From positions 187,652,533 through 187,716,532 of the forward strand of contig BTPG01000003.1 in the NCBI GenBank assembly GCA_036245525.1: a stretch of DNA of 64,000 bases. The letters run 5' to 3'. The notes beneath the pieces were generated by a model that did no database searches, was not told the DNA's origin, and worked only from the letters and a program-made list of their open reading frames with translations. The translations under genes were made by a program, and so were the position numbers. This DNA comes from Semisulcospira habei (lineage: Eukaryota > Mollusca > Gastropoda > Semisulcospiridae). Positions 43,975 to 56,632 of this stretch are shown in pieces. Within the stretch, counting starts at the first letter, position 1. Every line of letters begins with the position of its first letter.

Positions 43975-46186
43975 CTCCCCAGTTCCAATAGACCCATAAC
44001 CCTAACTTCCCACCTAAGTAAAGTGTTCGAAAAGCTACTTAAAAATCGCTTAGACTAGATGTAGAGGAATGGGGTTATCCCAATAGTAGAAGCTGGCTTC
44101 CGAAAACACAGATCTACCTCTGCTCAACTTTATACCCTCTCCTCTTCGATTAAGCAAGCCTTTAAGAAAAGAAAAAACCCCAGAAAGTCATGGCCTGCTT
44201 CTTCGACGTCAAACGTGCGTTTGACGTCATATGGCATAGAAAATTACTGCAAAAAATTAAATATTAGGACTTACTGGGAATATTTATACCTACTTTAAAA
44301 ACTTCTTACAAAGAACTATACAGGTAAAGCTTAAACACGCCCTCTCTAAAACGCATAAAATAGATTGCTGGGTACCTCAAGGTACCTGCCTTGACCCGAC
44401 ACTATTTAATATCATGATGGCTGATCTCCCTCCTTTTTTTAACTCAAAACTGGATAAAATAACAAATTCGACCCTAAAACTATCCCAGTTCGCAGATGAC
44501 ATTGCCATCTGGAACCCCGTCAAGACTAAAAGCCCAGCACAAGGGCATAGAGAAATACCATCCAACAAAGCTAAAGCATTCCAGAGAGCTATAGACGCGG
44601 TGCAAAAATACCTTGAGGAAAATGGATTTGAACTGGCCCCCTAAAAAACCCAACTGATATTTCTTAGTCCGGCAAAAACCGAATCAAATTTCCAGTTCAC
44701 TGTAAGTACTCACGATATAAGATATCCTCTAAATCCTTCGAACCAAATAAATTTTTTAGGAGTATTCTTCACTCCCACTCTAAACTGGACTCTACACATA
44801 AACTACCTTATTTCTGAAGCTAACAAAGCAACCGATCTGATTAAAATCTTAAAACATGAGTCATGGGGGCAGAAACACGAAGTTATTACTGCACCTGCAC
44901 CACGCACTGGTGCGATCCAACTTAAATTATAGAGCCGAATGTTTTTTCTCGGCCTCTAAACATTCTTTAAAAACCCTGGAATCCGCAGATATGTGCTCTT
45001 TGAAGTGCATCCTAGTCACACCCCTACAATTGTCAAATAAGGCAGTTTATGCTCTAGCAAATATTCTCCCTCTTCACTACTATAGACTCAAAACCTGTGC
45101 TATATATTTAACTCGCATCTTTGTAACTGAAAATAATGCACAAGAGACCTACTATAGAGAATTAAAATTTGAGCCCTTTAATGAAAATCCCAATATTACA
45201 CAAAAACGTAACGGCGAAGGATTACTTACCACAGCAACTCTGTAGTCAGGCCAAGGTAGTTCCACACAAAATCAACACCTACCTCCTTCGCCCTTTCCTC
45301 CTTGGACTCTCCTCACGGCAACTATCAAAACAGAAATCCCCAACATCACTAAAAAAAAGTGACCCACATCTACAAAAAGCAACTACTCTAGAATACTTAG
45401 AATCTAAGTTCCCTCATGCGCTTATTGCCTGCACCGACGGATCTGTTAATGATGCCGGCGGTATGGGATGCGGTATATTTATCCCTTCTTTGGGAAAAAC
45501 TTCGTATTACAGATTAGGTGAGGACTGGTCCATATGCACAGCAGAGCTCACCGCCATTTTGATGGCTTTGAACCATATTTTAGCTATTCCACTGCAGCTG
45601 TACCAGTTCCTTATCTGCACCGACTCTAAAGCGGCCTTACAGAGTATCAAATTAAAAGATAAATCCGCACGTTAAAAAATCGTTATACAAATAAATATGA
45701 TACTCCACCAACTAACCAGTAGAGGTATCGAAACTGTTTTTCAATGGATTCCTTCACATGTTGGCATCCTAGATAACGAAATTGCAGATAGAGCCGCCCA
45801 AATGGGCGCTGCAAACAGCCTGGGCTCCCAGCCCAACTGTCTTTCTTTGTCTGTAAAAGAAATGCAAACCAAACTTAAAAAGCAAATAAATGATAATTAT
45901 TTGGCAGAAAAAAAAATCCCTTGCACTTGAGTATCCGGGCGTCCTTGCCTATCGCTTAAAGAAAAACCACCTTATTCATAATTTACCTACTTCGGCAGAG
46001 GCTATTAACCGTTTATACACAAATAGCTGGAGGGTCCGATGGTCTGGCCCCGTCTGCCTCTGCGGCGAGGACTTCACCCCAGATCATACGATCTTGGAGT
46101 GTGAAGCCTTCGCCGCAGAGTGCGAGGGGATCAGAAACTCACATCCTGACGCAAGAGCTATTCACTCTATATTAGAAATTGGCTAA
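43975..46186 (+). pseudogene. Decayed LINE RT-RNase H coding region
   Basis: RT begins around RPITLTSHLSKVFEKLL and continues with AGFRKHRST, the FDVKRAFDV-like motif A, GTCLDPTLFNI-like motif B and SQFADDIAIW (motif C, FADD). RNase H follows with CTDGSVNDAGGMG, STAELTAILMAL-like glutamate, CTDSKAALQSI, and WIPSHVGILDNEIADRAA. A cysteine-containing C-terminus ends at taa 46184-46186. In-frame stops (for example at about 44052) and several frameshifts show it is dead. Distinct from the 31434 element but also in the I superfamily. Confidence 0.85.
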
Positions 46187-46198
46187 TTCTGACACTAT

Positions 46199-47839
46199 AA
46201 ATGAAAAGAAAAGGGGAGACTGCCAGTGCTAATATTTTAGGAAGGTTACAAAGTAAAGTAGGTTATAGCACTGTCAGGGGAGAGAAATGTGCATGAGCGA
46301 CCAGTGATCATAGACCTACTGTGGCCAAAGCACACACACACACAAAAAAAAAAAGATAGGAAAGAGGGGGGCGCTAGGTGGTGGCATGGAATGTATGCCC
46401 CTGCAGACACCACAGTAAAATGTGGTTGTCTTTGCAGGTAGGCAGAATTTCCTGCCTCCTCCAGTATTGCCGATGGTGTGCTGAAGAGGTCGCCAAGACC
46501 GAAACAGGTGTCCACACCGGCTAAATATCTGGACCCCCTTGGGGGACCTAGATTTAAATTTCCATGCACTGAGTGGCTGGAACAGTGGATATGTGATACG
46601 CCCCCCTTCGGGGGGGCTTCCATATGCATTGCTTTCAGTCACTCTCTTAGCGCCCCCCTCTTTCCTATCTTTTTTTTTTTGTGTGTGTGTGCTTTGGCCA
46701 CAGTAGATCTATGATCACTGGTCGCTCATGCACATTTCTCTCCCCTGACAGTGCTATAACCTACTTTACTTTGTAACCTTCCTAAAATATTAGCACTGGC
46801 AGTCTCCCCTTTTCTTTTCATTTATTACTACAATATCGACTGCAACCCCTTCCCCCCTTTTGGTAGGTTCTCTTTTAGGGTGCATGGAAATTTAACTCTA
46901 GGTGGTGGCATGGAATGTATGCCCCTGCAGACACCACAGTAAAATGTGGTTGTCATTGCAGGTAGGCAGAATTTCCTGTCTCCTCCAGTATTGCCGATGG
47001 TGTGCTGAAGAGGTCGCCAAGACCAAAACAGCTGTCCACACCGGCTAAATATCTGGACCCCCACTTGGGGGACCTAGATTTAAATTTCCATGCACTGAGT
47101 GGCTGGAACAGTGGATATGTGATACGCCCCCCTTCGGGGGGGCTTCCATATGCATTGCTTTCAGTCACTCTCTTAGCGCCCCCCTCTTTCCTATCTTTTG
47201 TGTGTGTGTGTGTGTGTGCTTTGGCCACAGTAGATCTATGATCACTGGTCACTCATGCACATTTCTCTCCCCTGACAGTGCTATAACCTACTTTACTTTG
47301 TAACCTTCCTAAAATGTTAGCACTGGCAGTCTCCCCTTTTCTTTTCATTTATTACTACAATATCGACTGCAACCCTTCCCCCCTTTTGGTAGGTTCTCTT
47401 TTAGGGTGCATGGAAATTTAACTCTAGGTGGTGGCATGGAGTGTATGCCCCTGCAGACACCACAGTAAAATGTGGTTGTCTTTGCAGGAAGGCAGAATTT
47501 CCTGCCTCCTCCAGTATTGCCGATGGTGTGCTGAAGAGGTCGCCAAGACCAAAACAGCTGTCCACACCGGCTAAATATCTGGACCCCCCTTGGTGGACCT
47601 AGATTTAAATTTTCATGCACTGAGTGGCTGGAACAGTGGATATGTGATACGCCCCCCGTCGGGGGGGGGGGGGGGGCTTCCATATGCATTGCTTTCAGTC
47701 ACTCTCTTAGCGCCCCCTCTTTCCTATCTTTTTGTGTGTGTGTGTGTGTGTGCTTTGGCCACAGTAGATCACTGGTCGCTCATGCACATTTCTCTCCCCT
47801 GACAGTGCTATAACCTACTTTACTTTGTAACCGGCCTTC
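46199..47839. mobile_element. 1.6-kb element of ~525-bp units, 16-bp target duplication, inverted ends
   Basis: ctaattctgacactat flanks it at 46183-46198 and 47840-47855. Three direct units start with ctaggtggtggcatggaatg near 46374, 46898 and 47424, spacing about 525 bp. The left end (aggaaggttacaaagtaaag... to gtgcatgagcgaccagtgat) is the reverse complement of the right end, so termini are inverted over about 140 bp. A relative is in the Rho intron at 24835-25565. It has no protein of its own; I do not recognise the class. Confidence 0.85.
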
Positions 47840-49879
47840 CTAATTCTGACACTATTATTAGAGTGAGGACGGTATTGAAATCTCGCTGTCTAGCTACGAT
47901 GATCTGATTAAATGCGCGTGTTTTCAGCACTCTTCCTCGATCCTAACACCCGATAACGAAAAAAACTAATAATATTTACCCTCCTTCCTGTTGATATCCA
48001 TCACTTTTCATAAACAACCGTGTGTAGTCCACTTTTCTTTAAAACACTCTGCTGACCGACTTTCGCGCACATTCTAATTTTTGCTGCGCGTGTGCGCTGC
48101 GCGCTTAGTTCCTGGCGAAGCGCACGGGCTGTCGCCGGCCTGTCTAATTGTAACCCCCTCGCTCGCTCAGCTAGCCCCCTCCCCCCCCCCCCCCCCCCAT
48201 ATATATATTTGATGTTGTACATATCTTTTATCACCTGATAAATATCAAACAGCTCGCTACTATGGAATCGATTTTAACCTACCTTTTATCCTATTAGCTA
48301 TCCCCCTCATTTAAAACTTTTAAATGTAAATATACCCTTATTAACCTGTAACTACTTTTAAATTGTAAATATGGTCCTTTTAAACTTCCTTTAACTTTTT
48401 AAAATAAAAATATGTACATAGAATTTTAATATGGAAAAGGACCGTTTTGGTACTGGTCACTGGCCCCTGGCCCTTGTGCCACCTGACCCACTTGCAAACT
48501 CCTCCATCGCTCGCGCGGCCTTGACCGCCGGCCATATTGCTTTATATTCTCCTTCCCCTCCCCCCCCCCACCCCCATCTTCCCCCATTTAACTAACTATT
48601 TTACCTTGCTAGTCCCTCATACTCTGGTAGTCGTAGGAACAATAAGCCAGATTCAGTCAGTCAGTCTTTTATCACGTTCACTTTAGTGCCAGCGGGACAA
48701 TAAACTTCAATTAGTCTTTTGTCACGCTCCAGCACTTTTAACTTCAAATTTTACTTATATTTCGTTAATACACACTGATTCAAATATTTGTTTGTACATA
48801 TTTAGTACTATTTTATGCCCTTAATTTGTTTATATATGGCCCTCTTAACCAACATTTAACCATAATATAATGCAATAATTGTATTTATTATTTTTTTTAT
48901 TTTTTTTATTTATTTTTTTTATTATTATTTTTGTTCATATAAGGACCGTTGCTGATTGTGCCCTAAGATCCTTATATTGCTGGAGGTCCAACATGGTCCA
49001 AATGGCCTGTCTGTAGGCTGTAGGATCAGCGGACACACTGAATGCTATTCGCGCAACTGATCTAAAACAGTGATGCAGCAGGCCAGACCAGGGCCCAGGC
49101 CAAATAGTAAATAGTAAAGAGATTGATGAAAATATAAAATACAAGATTAAAGTATTAATTAATAAAGAAATCAAGATGAAATAAGAATTTTTTTCTGACC
49201 CAGCTAAATTACTAATATTTGCGTGGCTGCCGAGAGCGTGCGGCTGGCTGGCTTATTCAGGTCACCATCGTCTGCCGCCCGGCGCCCCGTTACGCCACTT
49301 CTATCGCTCTTCACTACTATATTCAGACGTAATCTGTCTGTAATTAATGATATTGTAGTAATTTCTACCCCAGGCCCCCCATCCCCACCCCCCTCTTCTT
49401 CCCCCCCCCCCTCAAACCACCCTTAATTTGCTATTCCCCCATACGCTGTAGTGTTTAGTTGGGACATTAAACTGGACTTAGTAGTAGTATCTCTTATCAT
49501 CAAAAATGTTTAACATTTTGACTTGTTTTTACATTGGTGGTCCTGAATTTTAACCTTGATTTTAACAACACATAACATTGATATAATAAATAAATAAACC
49601 TCTTATTAGAAATAAGGACCGTTGTTGACTGAGGCCATGGAAATTTTAAAATTAATCAAACGCACGGTATGGCAGCTTCTCTAACTAAATTACATTATAA
49701 AAATCGTATTCTCCTTTTTTTTAAAGAAATTAAGCCAAAATATTAATCCCCGATCACTTTGGTGACAGCGGGACAATATACTTCAATTAGTAAGCGCCCG
49801 GTACAGACTCACAGAACTGAGCGCTCGAGAGTTCATTCAAAGACATCATGTATTACATCGATACCAGCTTCCACCATGG

Positions 49880-49978
49880 TAAAAGGTCTTCGGACCGACA
49901 ACCGCCGCAGCCGTTGGCCCGCGCGCAGCAGTGCGCGGGCCAACTGCAGCCCTCGTCGGCCCGAGGACACATTTGCTG
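49880..49978. repeat. GC-rich hairpin, family gcgcaaaaggcc
   Basis: gtcttcggaccgacaaccgc and cgttggcccgcgcgc pair with gcgcgggccaactgc and gtcggcccgaggac around agcagt. Copy A of the duplication lacks this hairpin and its neighbours. Confidence 0.88.
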
Positions 49979-50206
49979 GGTGAGTGGTTTTGGATCAAAC
50001 AAGACGAGATGAGAAGACTGTTATGAGACGACGCGATACGACATAAGACTGGCCCGACTGAGGAAGACGAGACAAGCGGCCAGACGAGAACAGAAAAGTC
50101 TAGACGAAAACAAGACTTGGCTACACCAAAGATACCGTAAAGGGGTATCTACAGCAGTGAGGTTACGTTTGCGACGAACGACTCCCAACAAACAACGAGA
50201 GCGAAG

Positions 50207-52290
50207 AGATTAGGAATTGGAGAATCCTCGGACAGCTTTTCCATTTGTCTTAAGCTGACCACTATTTACTGGTCAATTTGACCATCACCCTCCTTCACCC
50301 GCCACCAACTCCCCACCTTTTATAGTGCACACGGTACATTTTCAATCGTTAACAAAGCGTTTCTTCAATCAGTTGTCAACCCCCCCCCCCCAGGTCCTTC
50401 AGGATTTGGAGATTGTCTTAAGCTGATCTTTAATTAATGACTAATTTGTCCCATCACCCTCAATACATCCAGTACATTTTCAAATCGGCTGCCAACCCAG
50501 AAGATAACGCCTTTGCATAACAGTCAATCCATAAATTAAACCTACTTTCTTTCATTAGAAGCATTCATGCACATCACAGTGCCTCACAGGTGGCCCGCTT
50601 GTCTGTGAGGTGCTCACTTGCTTTTCAAACTGTGCACAAGGCAAGACTGTCCTTTTTTTAAGTCAGGGTCCATATAATGATTGTACATTGCTTAACGTCC
50701 CGACAGCAACAAGGCTTTCTCAGGACGTGAGGGTCCATATAAAAATTCCTCAGTACAGAGCATGAGAAGGTCATCTTGACTTGATGACAAGTAAATTACA
50801 GGTACCAAATAATAAAAAAGATAGGTTACCTATAACTTTGTAAGTGATTTTAAAGTTACCTTGTGAGTTGAAACAAGCACTTGTAAATGACTTAACATAA
50901 GTTCTTATAAGTTCTTTGTCTTAAGTCACCAGGTTACTTGGTCATTTTTATTAAGTTACATAAACAAAAAAATAACTTTTTTTCAATAATAGTCTGGTTG
51001 TGGAAGTCAGATGTGTGTGTTGATACATATTCAGTCAAGCAATACCAGGATGTCTTATTCAAACAGGTGAGTCTCTTTCAACTGCAGTTATAGCCCAGCT
51101 GGGAAACAGGATTTGAATTAGTTTACAAACCAAGTCAGGAGACAAGTTTAATTCAAATTCAAATTCAAATTCAAAACAACTTTATTTATCCCTCAAGGGG
51201 CAATTAAAGTTTTGCCACCACAGGTGCTATTCACATTCACTCACTCGCTCATTCCACAAATTACAATAACAGAGCTACAAAATGGACAATGACTTGAATC
51301 GGGTGAAGCCCATCGCCAAGCCATCTCAATGGCCAGTGCCAGTGGCCTCATCCCAACCCGAACCTCCCTGACAAAAATAGAATACTAAGACAGCCCTATG
51401 TCTCCTGAACACACTAGTATATGTTCTTTATTAAGTTCCTACTTGACTAAAGCTAGTACATGAAAAAACAAGTTAACCATAGAAACAACTTGACATGAGA
51501 TACCGTCGATATGGAAATGATCTCCGATCTAGGCAACATAAAACAATGGTCAAAACAGCACCTGGGGGCCCGTCGTCATTAGCACAGTGCTGGTGTTTAG
51601 AGGGCACAACTCCGACAAAGTCTGTCAACACTATTATAACACAGACATGTCTTTATGGAAACAGCCTTGAGTCATTATGATGAAATAAAACGCACACACA
51701 CAGTCGTGTTCACTGGCACTCCACTTGTTGGGAAACATCTGTCAGCAGCTAAGGTCAGCTGGCCAGGCAGTTCGTGCAGCATGGATAAACACGGCCACCA
51801 TGATGAAATGCAATGAGAATGTAGTAAGAACATAGTGAAGCTCGCTGTAAAAGGCTTCTCTGTATGCTTCCAAGCTTTTATGTGGAGCCAGCCAGAATAA
51901 AGAAACATCTGGCAATGTGGATTCATGATAGGCAAAGTCTTTTTACTGACTGCCTTTCAAGTCCAGGGATAGGCCTTTCATAAAGACAGCAAAATAACTT
52001 TTTTCTCAGTAATAGGCGGTGGAGCTCAGGGGGTTAAATATCTAGGTGTGACATCTCTCTGTGAATTGTACAACAGAAATAAAGAAAAACCTATCTTTAC
52101 TTGTTTAGAAGATCTTGCACTTTTTCCATGGTCTCTTTCACTCCTATCTTTTTCTCTTCTTCTAAAAAAGCTGTTTTCATTTCTTCAACATTCATTTGCT
52201 GATAATAAGCTTTATTCTGCTCAGCTTTGCTTCAGCAAGAGTACTTAATGCTTCATGCTTTTGCAACTTTTATGAAATCTTTTGTTAAGG
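50207..52290. other. No gene seen; small repeats
   Basis: A 52-bp retroelement tail lies at 50678-50729 (tgattgtacattgcttaacg, same family as 30044) with target duplication agggtccatataa (50665-50677 and 50730-50742). An aattcaaattc tandem run at 51150-51176 precedes aacaactttatttatccc, a probable 3' end of another retroelement. No ORF is supported. Confidence 0.6.
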
Positions 52291-52294
52291 GCTT

Positions 52295-52537
52295 CTAAAC
52301 CAAAGCATGTGTCAGGCATGTGAAAACACTAACACCAGCGGAAACAGCACCGACAACCATTGTTGTCTTTTGTACAGAATTGAAAGCTGTGCTATACCAT
52401 CTTTTACACCTTGAATATTTTACCTCTTCACCTTCCAAATATTTCAATGCTTCTGTAATATTTATTAAATGAAACGAGTCTTCCTGTAATCTTTCATCGG
52501 GTATTTGTGGATACAAGGGCACCATTTTGTATGACAA
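52295..52537 (-). CDS. Small hydrophobic protein of Polinton-like element
   Basis: 80 codons starting MSYKMVPLYPQIPDERLQ and ending with a hydrophobic segment (TTMVVGAVSAGVSVFTCLTH), a possible membrane span. It follows directly after the larger minus-strand gene and is the leftmost element gene I can see. Function unknown; small membrane proteins are common in Polinton-type elements. Confidence 0.45.
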   Translation of the reverse strand: MSYKMVPLYPQIPDERLQEDSFHLINITEALKYLEGEEVKYSRCKRWYSTAFNSVQKTTMVVGAVSAGVSVFTCLTHALV

Positions 52538-52725
52538 ATAAAATATTTAAAAATAAACTTAATCAGTGCTTACATTTTGCAACTCTTCAGGGGTATATGA
52601 TTTGCTAGCATAATAAAATGAAACAAGATCTATGTGTGTCAGTTTTATGTAATTTAACGAAACAAGATTTGTTTTATCGACTAATACTTTAACAGCCTGG
52701 TTACTACTCAATACTTCTACATTGG

Positions 52726-52753
52726 TGCCTTAAACCCAAACAACTAACTAACT
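52726..52753 (+). mobile_element. Extremely short Nimb-like LINE tail
   Basis: The sequence gccttaaacccaaacaactaactaac matches the last ~28 bases of the Nimb-like LINE, including its (taac)n tail. It lies inside otherwise readable Polinton-gene sequence, so it is an almost completely truncated insertion. Confidence 0.65.
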
Positions 52754-53854
52754 TTTCTAATAGCAATAAATACTTTTGCTGACTCCACCACTAAGCTATC
52801 CCATGTAAGTTTGATTCCCTGTGCAATTTCTGCTCTTTAACACCCTCTAAAGGCCTTAGTATGATTTCAAAAAATATTGTTGCTTCACTAGCTAAGGTAA
52901 AGTTTGCTGGTGTAAATGCAACAGTTGGATCAGGTCTACCTTTTTACCTGTAAGAAGATACCTTCGTTTCTCATACTCTTGTAGTTTAGTTTATCTCTGC
53001 TAATATTGTCTTTGGAATAGCTTGGAACAAGACTCACAAGCAACGGACCAGAGTTAAACACTTTCCTAAATGTTATGTTATCATCTTCAGTAATTAAATA
53101 AGGACTAATAAATTCAAACTTTATGTCCCAGGTAACTGCGGGTGCCGGAAGAGGGGCAGGAACAACTACCCACTTATTACCTACATGTTTTAAGAGGCAG
53201 AGCACATTATTTACAGGACTAGGTACAGTAACATCGTGAAGCTGATAAAGTTTAGGATACCTTTTTTCTGCGTCATCAATTACTTTTCGCTTGTACATTC
53301 CAGTGGAATCAAGTTCAAGACCATACACTTATTCTACCTCTTCTTCTTATCAAAACCATGCACATCACTCAAATCTTTTAACTCTATTACTGGACACGCA
53401 ATTGGTGTAATTTTTTGGTTTTGTACCATAACTCATTTTATTCAACAAAAATTAATTTATTTAACTGCCAAGACAACACAAAAATCGTGCATCAGAACTG
53501 GTTTGCCATCCTGATTAGTTACAGATACACACACTGATTCAAAGAAACTGGTACCTAATTTTTTTTATTGTAAATTAGAAAATCTAACAACTACTCTTTC
53601 ACAATAGGGAGCATTTCCAGTCAGCAAGCATCTTAACAAAGTTGAAGGCATACCATTGTGTACATTTTCAGTTGTGTTTAGTTCTTCCAAATGAACATTT
53701 AGTACTGTATGTACTGAAAAAATAACAGGATATTCTCCATCTATTTATCTTCAAATGTCCACAATCTCCAATCCTCATCGTAGCAGGTACAGGTCTGCCT
53801 ATTAAACCAAGTAAATAATTATGCAAGTCTACCTGAAAATGTAGGCTGTCTACC

Positions 53855-54900
53855 TGTGGTAGAGTGATCTTTGATCATGCGGTTAAATAGAGGAATGGAA
53901 GTGTTTAGTCTATATTTTCCACTGATTATGATTTGTAAGGTAAATAAATGTTAATTAATGGATAAAGCCAAATAGGTTAATTCCTAGTTAGTATTGTCTT
54001 CTTAGATCTTTTCTCTTTTAACTTGATCCACACCGCCGCCGTCGTCCGACGTCAGCAACTTAGGCACAGTTCGGCGCCTCTTTTCCCCCTGAAGCACAGA
54101 AGATGACGTTGCAGTCACTTGGCTGATTCAGCAGTTCAGCTCCTCTTCTCTCCCTCAGCACAGAAGATTGTTGGGCGCCATTGTTGTAGAGGGGGGTATG
54201 TGGGGGCTCTTTCTCACGCACTCACACCCTGGGGTTCGCTTCCGTGAGGGTTGAGAAGAGGCTTAATTGAAGAACATCTTTTTATTCACAGCATCAAATC
54301 AAGGCTCTTAATCAATGCCTTTAAGTCAATGATGCCACCCTTAGCAAAGTGTCAAAGGTGGATAACATCAAGGTAGACTGAATGTCATTGACCAGATGCA
54401 GTCAAGTAACAAAAACTGCTGTGTCTGACTGCCCAAAAATGTCACAGCAGCTATAGGTGAATACAGTTCAGTCAAAGCTCATGCACATGACTGAAAACTC
54501 ATGACAATATATCGCCCAAGATGCACTGGATTCTTGGAGCACTTATAGCTACATGCTGTCCAAACACAGAGTCAGGCAGCAATATTTATACATTTAGGCT
54601 AGAGCTAGGCACAATATACCTCTATGCTTCCACTGACTAAACTGTTCTAACTTACAGTGAAACCTGTCTGGTATGCAGTGCAGTCTATCCATACCACCTT
54701 ATAAAACAAGACAATGGAATGAAGTAGATCAAGTTAAAAGAGAAAAGATCTAAGAAGACAATACTAACTAGGAATTAACCTATTTGGCTTTATCCATTAA
54801 TTAACATTTATTTACCTTACAAATCATAATCAGTGGAAAATATAGACTAAACACTTCCATTCCTCTATTTAACCGCATGATCAAAGATCACTCTACCACA
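53855..54900 (-). mobile_element. LTR plus primer-binding leader with inverted LTR-end copy
   Basis: On the minus strand, 54900-54182 is a 719-bp LTR (TGTGGTAGAG...CTACAACA) with an aataaa signal near 54280. After one A comes TGGCGCCCAACAATC, a primer-binding site of tRNA-Lys type, and a ~150-nt leader. The sequence then turns into an exact-looking inverted copy of the first 174 bases of the LTR (53855-54028 against 54727-54900). Both outer ends are therefore the same LTR terminus. No flanking target duplication is seen. This fits a self-integration or rearranged insertion product. Confidence 0.85.
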
Positions 54901-55228
54901 TATCTTCAGAAAATTCTAATGTAACAAGTAAGTTAGCTGGATTTAAAGTTGCTTTAACATTTTAATTCACTTTCAAAACCAGTTAGCTAAAGTACAAAAG
55001 ACATAATACCCAGATGATATTCTAAAGGTTTTAGTAATCATACCATCACTAACAGATAAATAATAATTATCATTTTCTACATTAAACACTTTACAGTGTA
55101 AAACATTTCATGGATAGCTACAGCCTTGTTACCATCTCTATTATCAATATCATTAGTTAACAACACTGGTTTACTTGTATCAAGGTTTGTTAAGGTAATA
55201 AACATTTTTATTATCACATATAAAGCAC

Positions 55229-56176
55229 ATGGAATTTAAATCACAAACAAGTGTTAGTGAAAAACCATTTCAATTTAACATGGATGCCAAGTGCAATGTC
55301 GCACCTACTTATGAACAGAAATTAATACAACTAAATCAGCTCGACATAGCTGTTTCGGAAGGAGATTCCTTTCAAGTAAAAGTTCCAAATCCTTTTGATC
55401 ATTACCTAAACCCACCAATTACAGATGATTCAACTGCAAGAAAGTGGACATCAAGTCCATTACAGATGTTTCAAAACCAGCTTAACTTTGCCATACTATG
55501 CTCAACTACTGGCCATGGTGTTTCTTTTACAGACCACTTGAATCACTCACACAAACTGATTAGGTCTGTCTATCGTTTCCACACATATTACCAGCTTAGA
55601 AGAATACTGTCAGAACTCCATATTCCACTGTTCAACTGATTCTAGTTTTAACTGGTTTAATAACCCCATGGATATGAAAGCATTTGAACGCATCTGTAAT
55701 GAATTAAACATTAGCTCCAAGTATGACTTCATACAAAAACTTGATGATCACCATGGCATGGGAACATTGTATTGTGCCCTCAGCCACAGACAATACCCCC
55801 CAAGATTACTGGTCTGGTTACACTTCATTCACACAGAAAACTTAAATCTGGTTATGCTCAATAGAACAGAAACAGTCTAATGCCTGGACTACATTTGTCT
55901 TAGACAGAAGTGATGGGTTTACTCAAGCAGGAGTCAAACGCATTAATGAGTCTATCAGAACGTATGTGTGCACAAGCTCAAACAAAATCAAACATCTTAA
56001 ACGAAAATGGCAAATTTGAATCACAAAAACAGTTTCTTGCAAACCTGGAAGATGCTATAAACTCAGTAGTAGATCTCCCATCAAGCATACAATGTTATCA
56101 AGACTTTCTCAGGTATGCCAGATCAAAAGTTGACTTTGTAGTTAGCATTGGGTTATACAGTCATGTTGCCATCTGA
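55229..56176 (+). pseudogene. Polinton-like gene, probable capsid-associated protein, broken
   Basis: Best frames are 55229-55639 (starting MEFKSQTSVSEKPFQFN), 55668-55880, a short stretch around 55875-56000 containing FTQAGVKRINESIRTYV, and 56000-56176 (SQKQFLANLEDAINSVVDLP). They follow one another on the same strand, so this was one gene of roughly 315 codons with at least three disruptions. I recognise it only as a companion of capsid genes in animal Polinton-type elements; a minor capsid role is an inference. Confidence 0.5.
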
Positions 56177-56225
56177 CCTTCAACTCTAAATTAAAACAAT
56201 AACAAAAATTATAATAATGAAATAA

Positions 56226-56481
56226 TTGTTGCAGGGCATGATAAAAAAATTAGGACTCAAACAATCAGTAAACTTAAGCACTACAACCACACACTTGCAA
56301 CCACCGCTTGCGCTAATAACGCCCAGTCACATCAACACAAACGCCAGTTACACCAGCACCAGTCACACCAGCACCAGTTACACCAGAACAACCACCAGCA
56401 AACACAACTGAGTCAGAGAGAACAGCATTGGTAATAGGCCTTACTGGATTAGGGATATTACTTATTTTCCTGTTTCATTAA
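56226..56481 (+). pseudogene. Small TP-rich protein with C-terminal membrane segment
   Basis: A short start (MIKKLGLKQSVNLS) is followed, after a frameshift near 56340, by a TPAPVTPAPV-type repeat and then a hydrophobic end (TALVIGLTGLGILLIFLFH) before taa. Architecture suggests a single-pass protein. Function unknown. Confidence 0.45.
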
Positions 56482-56632
56482 ATATCCAGTTATCAATCTT
56501 CCTACTGTCACAAGAAAGACCCACACATGCTCTGCCATAAACCAGACTACCTTCCCTGCTGTACTTATCAATCAACTGACAACACGTTTTATTATGCCAG
56601 GCAAAGCATTTATTGTTTTTACAGCCAATTTC

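Larger units (their letters stand above)
43968..49793 (+). mobile_element. 5.8-kb insertion with 12-bp target duplication: decayed I-type LINE
   Basis: gcgcccggtaca occurs at 43956-43967 and 49794-49805. The uninterrupted site is seen at about 12109-12120 (gcgcacggtaca). It begins inside the RT domain, so it is a 5'-truncated LINE. The 3' part (47856-49793) contains the recurring phrase gccagcgggacaata, aacttcaattag near 48690 and again at the very end (49768-49793). Such duplicated ends suggest the 3' UTR itself holds repeated or nested tails. A separate 1.6-kb element sits at 46199-47839. Confidence 0.85.
52569..55205 (-). pseudogene. Polinton-like minus-strand gene, probably structural, split by insertions
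   Basis: Starts at ATG 55205-55203 (MFITLTNLDTSKPV) and can be followed in changing frames through 54901. It resumes at 53854 and runs down to about 52569 (KSYTPEELQNV). The best preserved piece is 52936-53328 (MYGLELDSTGMYKRKV). An LTR structure (53855-54900) and a LINE tail (52726-52753) interrupt it, with several stops and frameshifts. Without the insertions it would be about 520 codons. Its divergent partner is the + gene at 55229. Penton or fibre protein is possible but not demonstrated. Confidence 0.5.

Noticed and set aside
53855..54900. The 174-bp inverted repeat taken as Polinton terminal inverted repeats
   Set aside because: The right copy is the start of a complete TG...CA LTR with polyadenylation signal and a tRNA-Lys-type primer-binding site, and the pair lies inside a Polinton-like gene instead of at the element ends.
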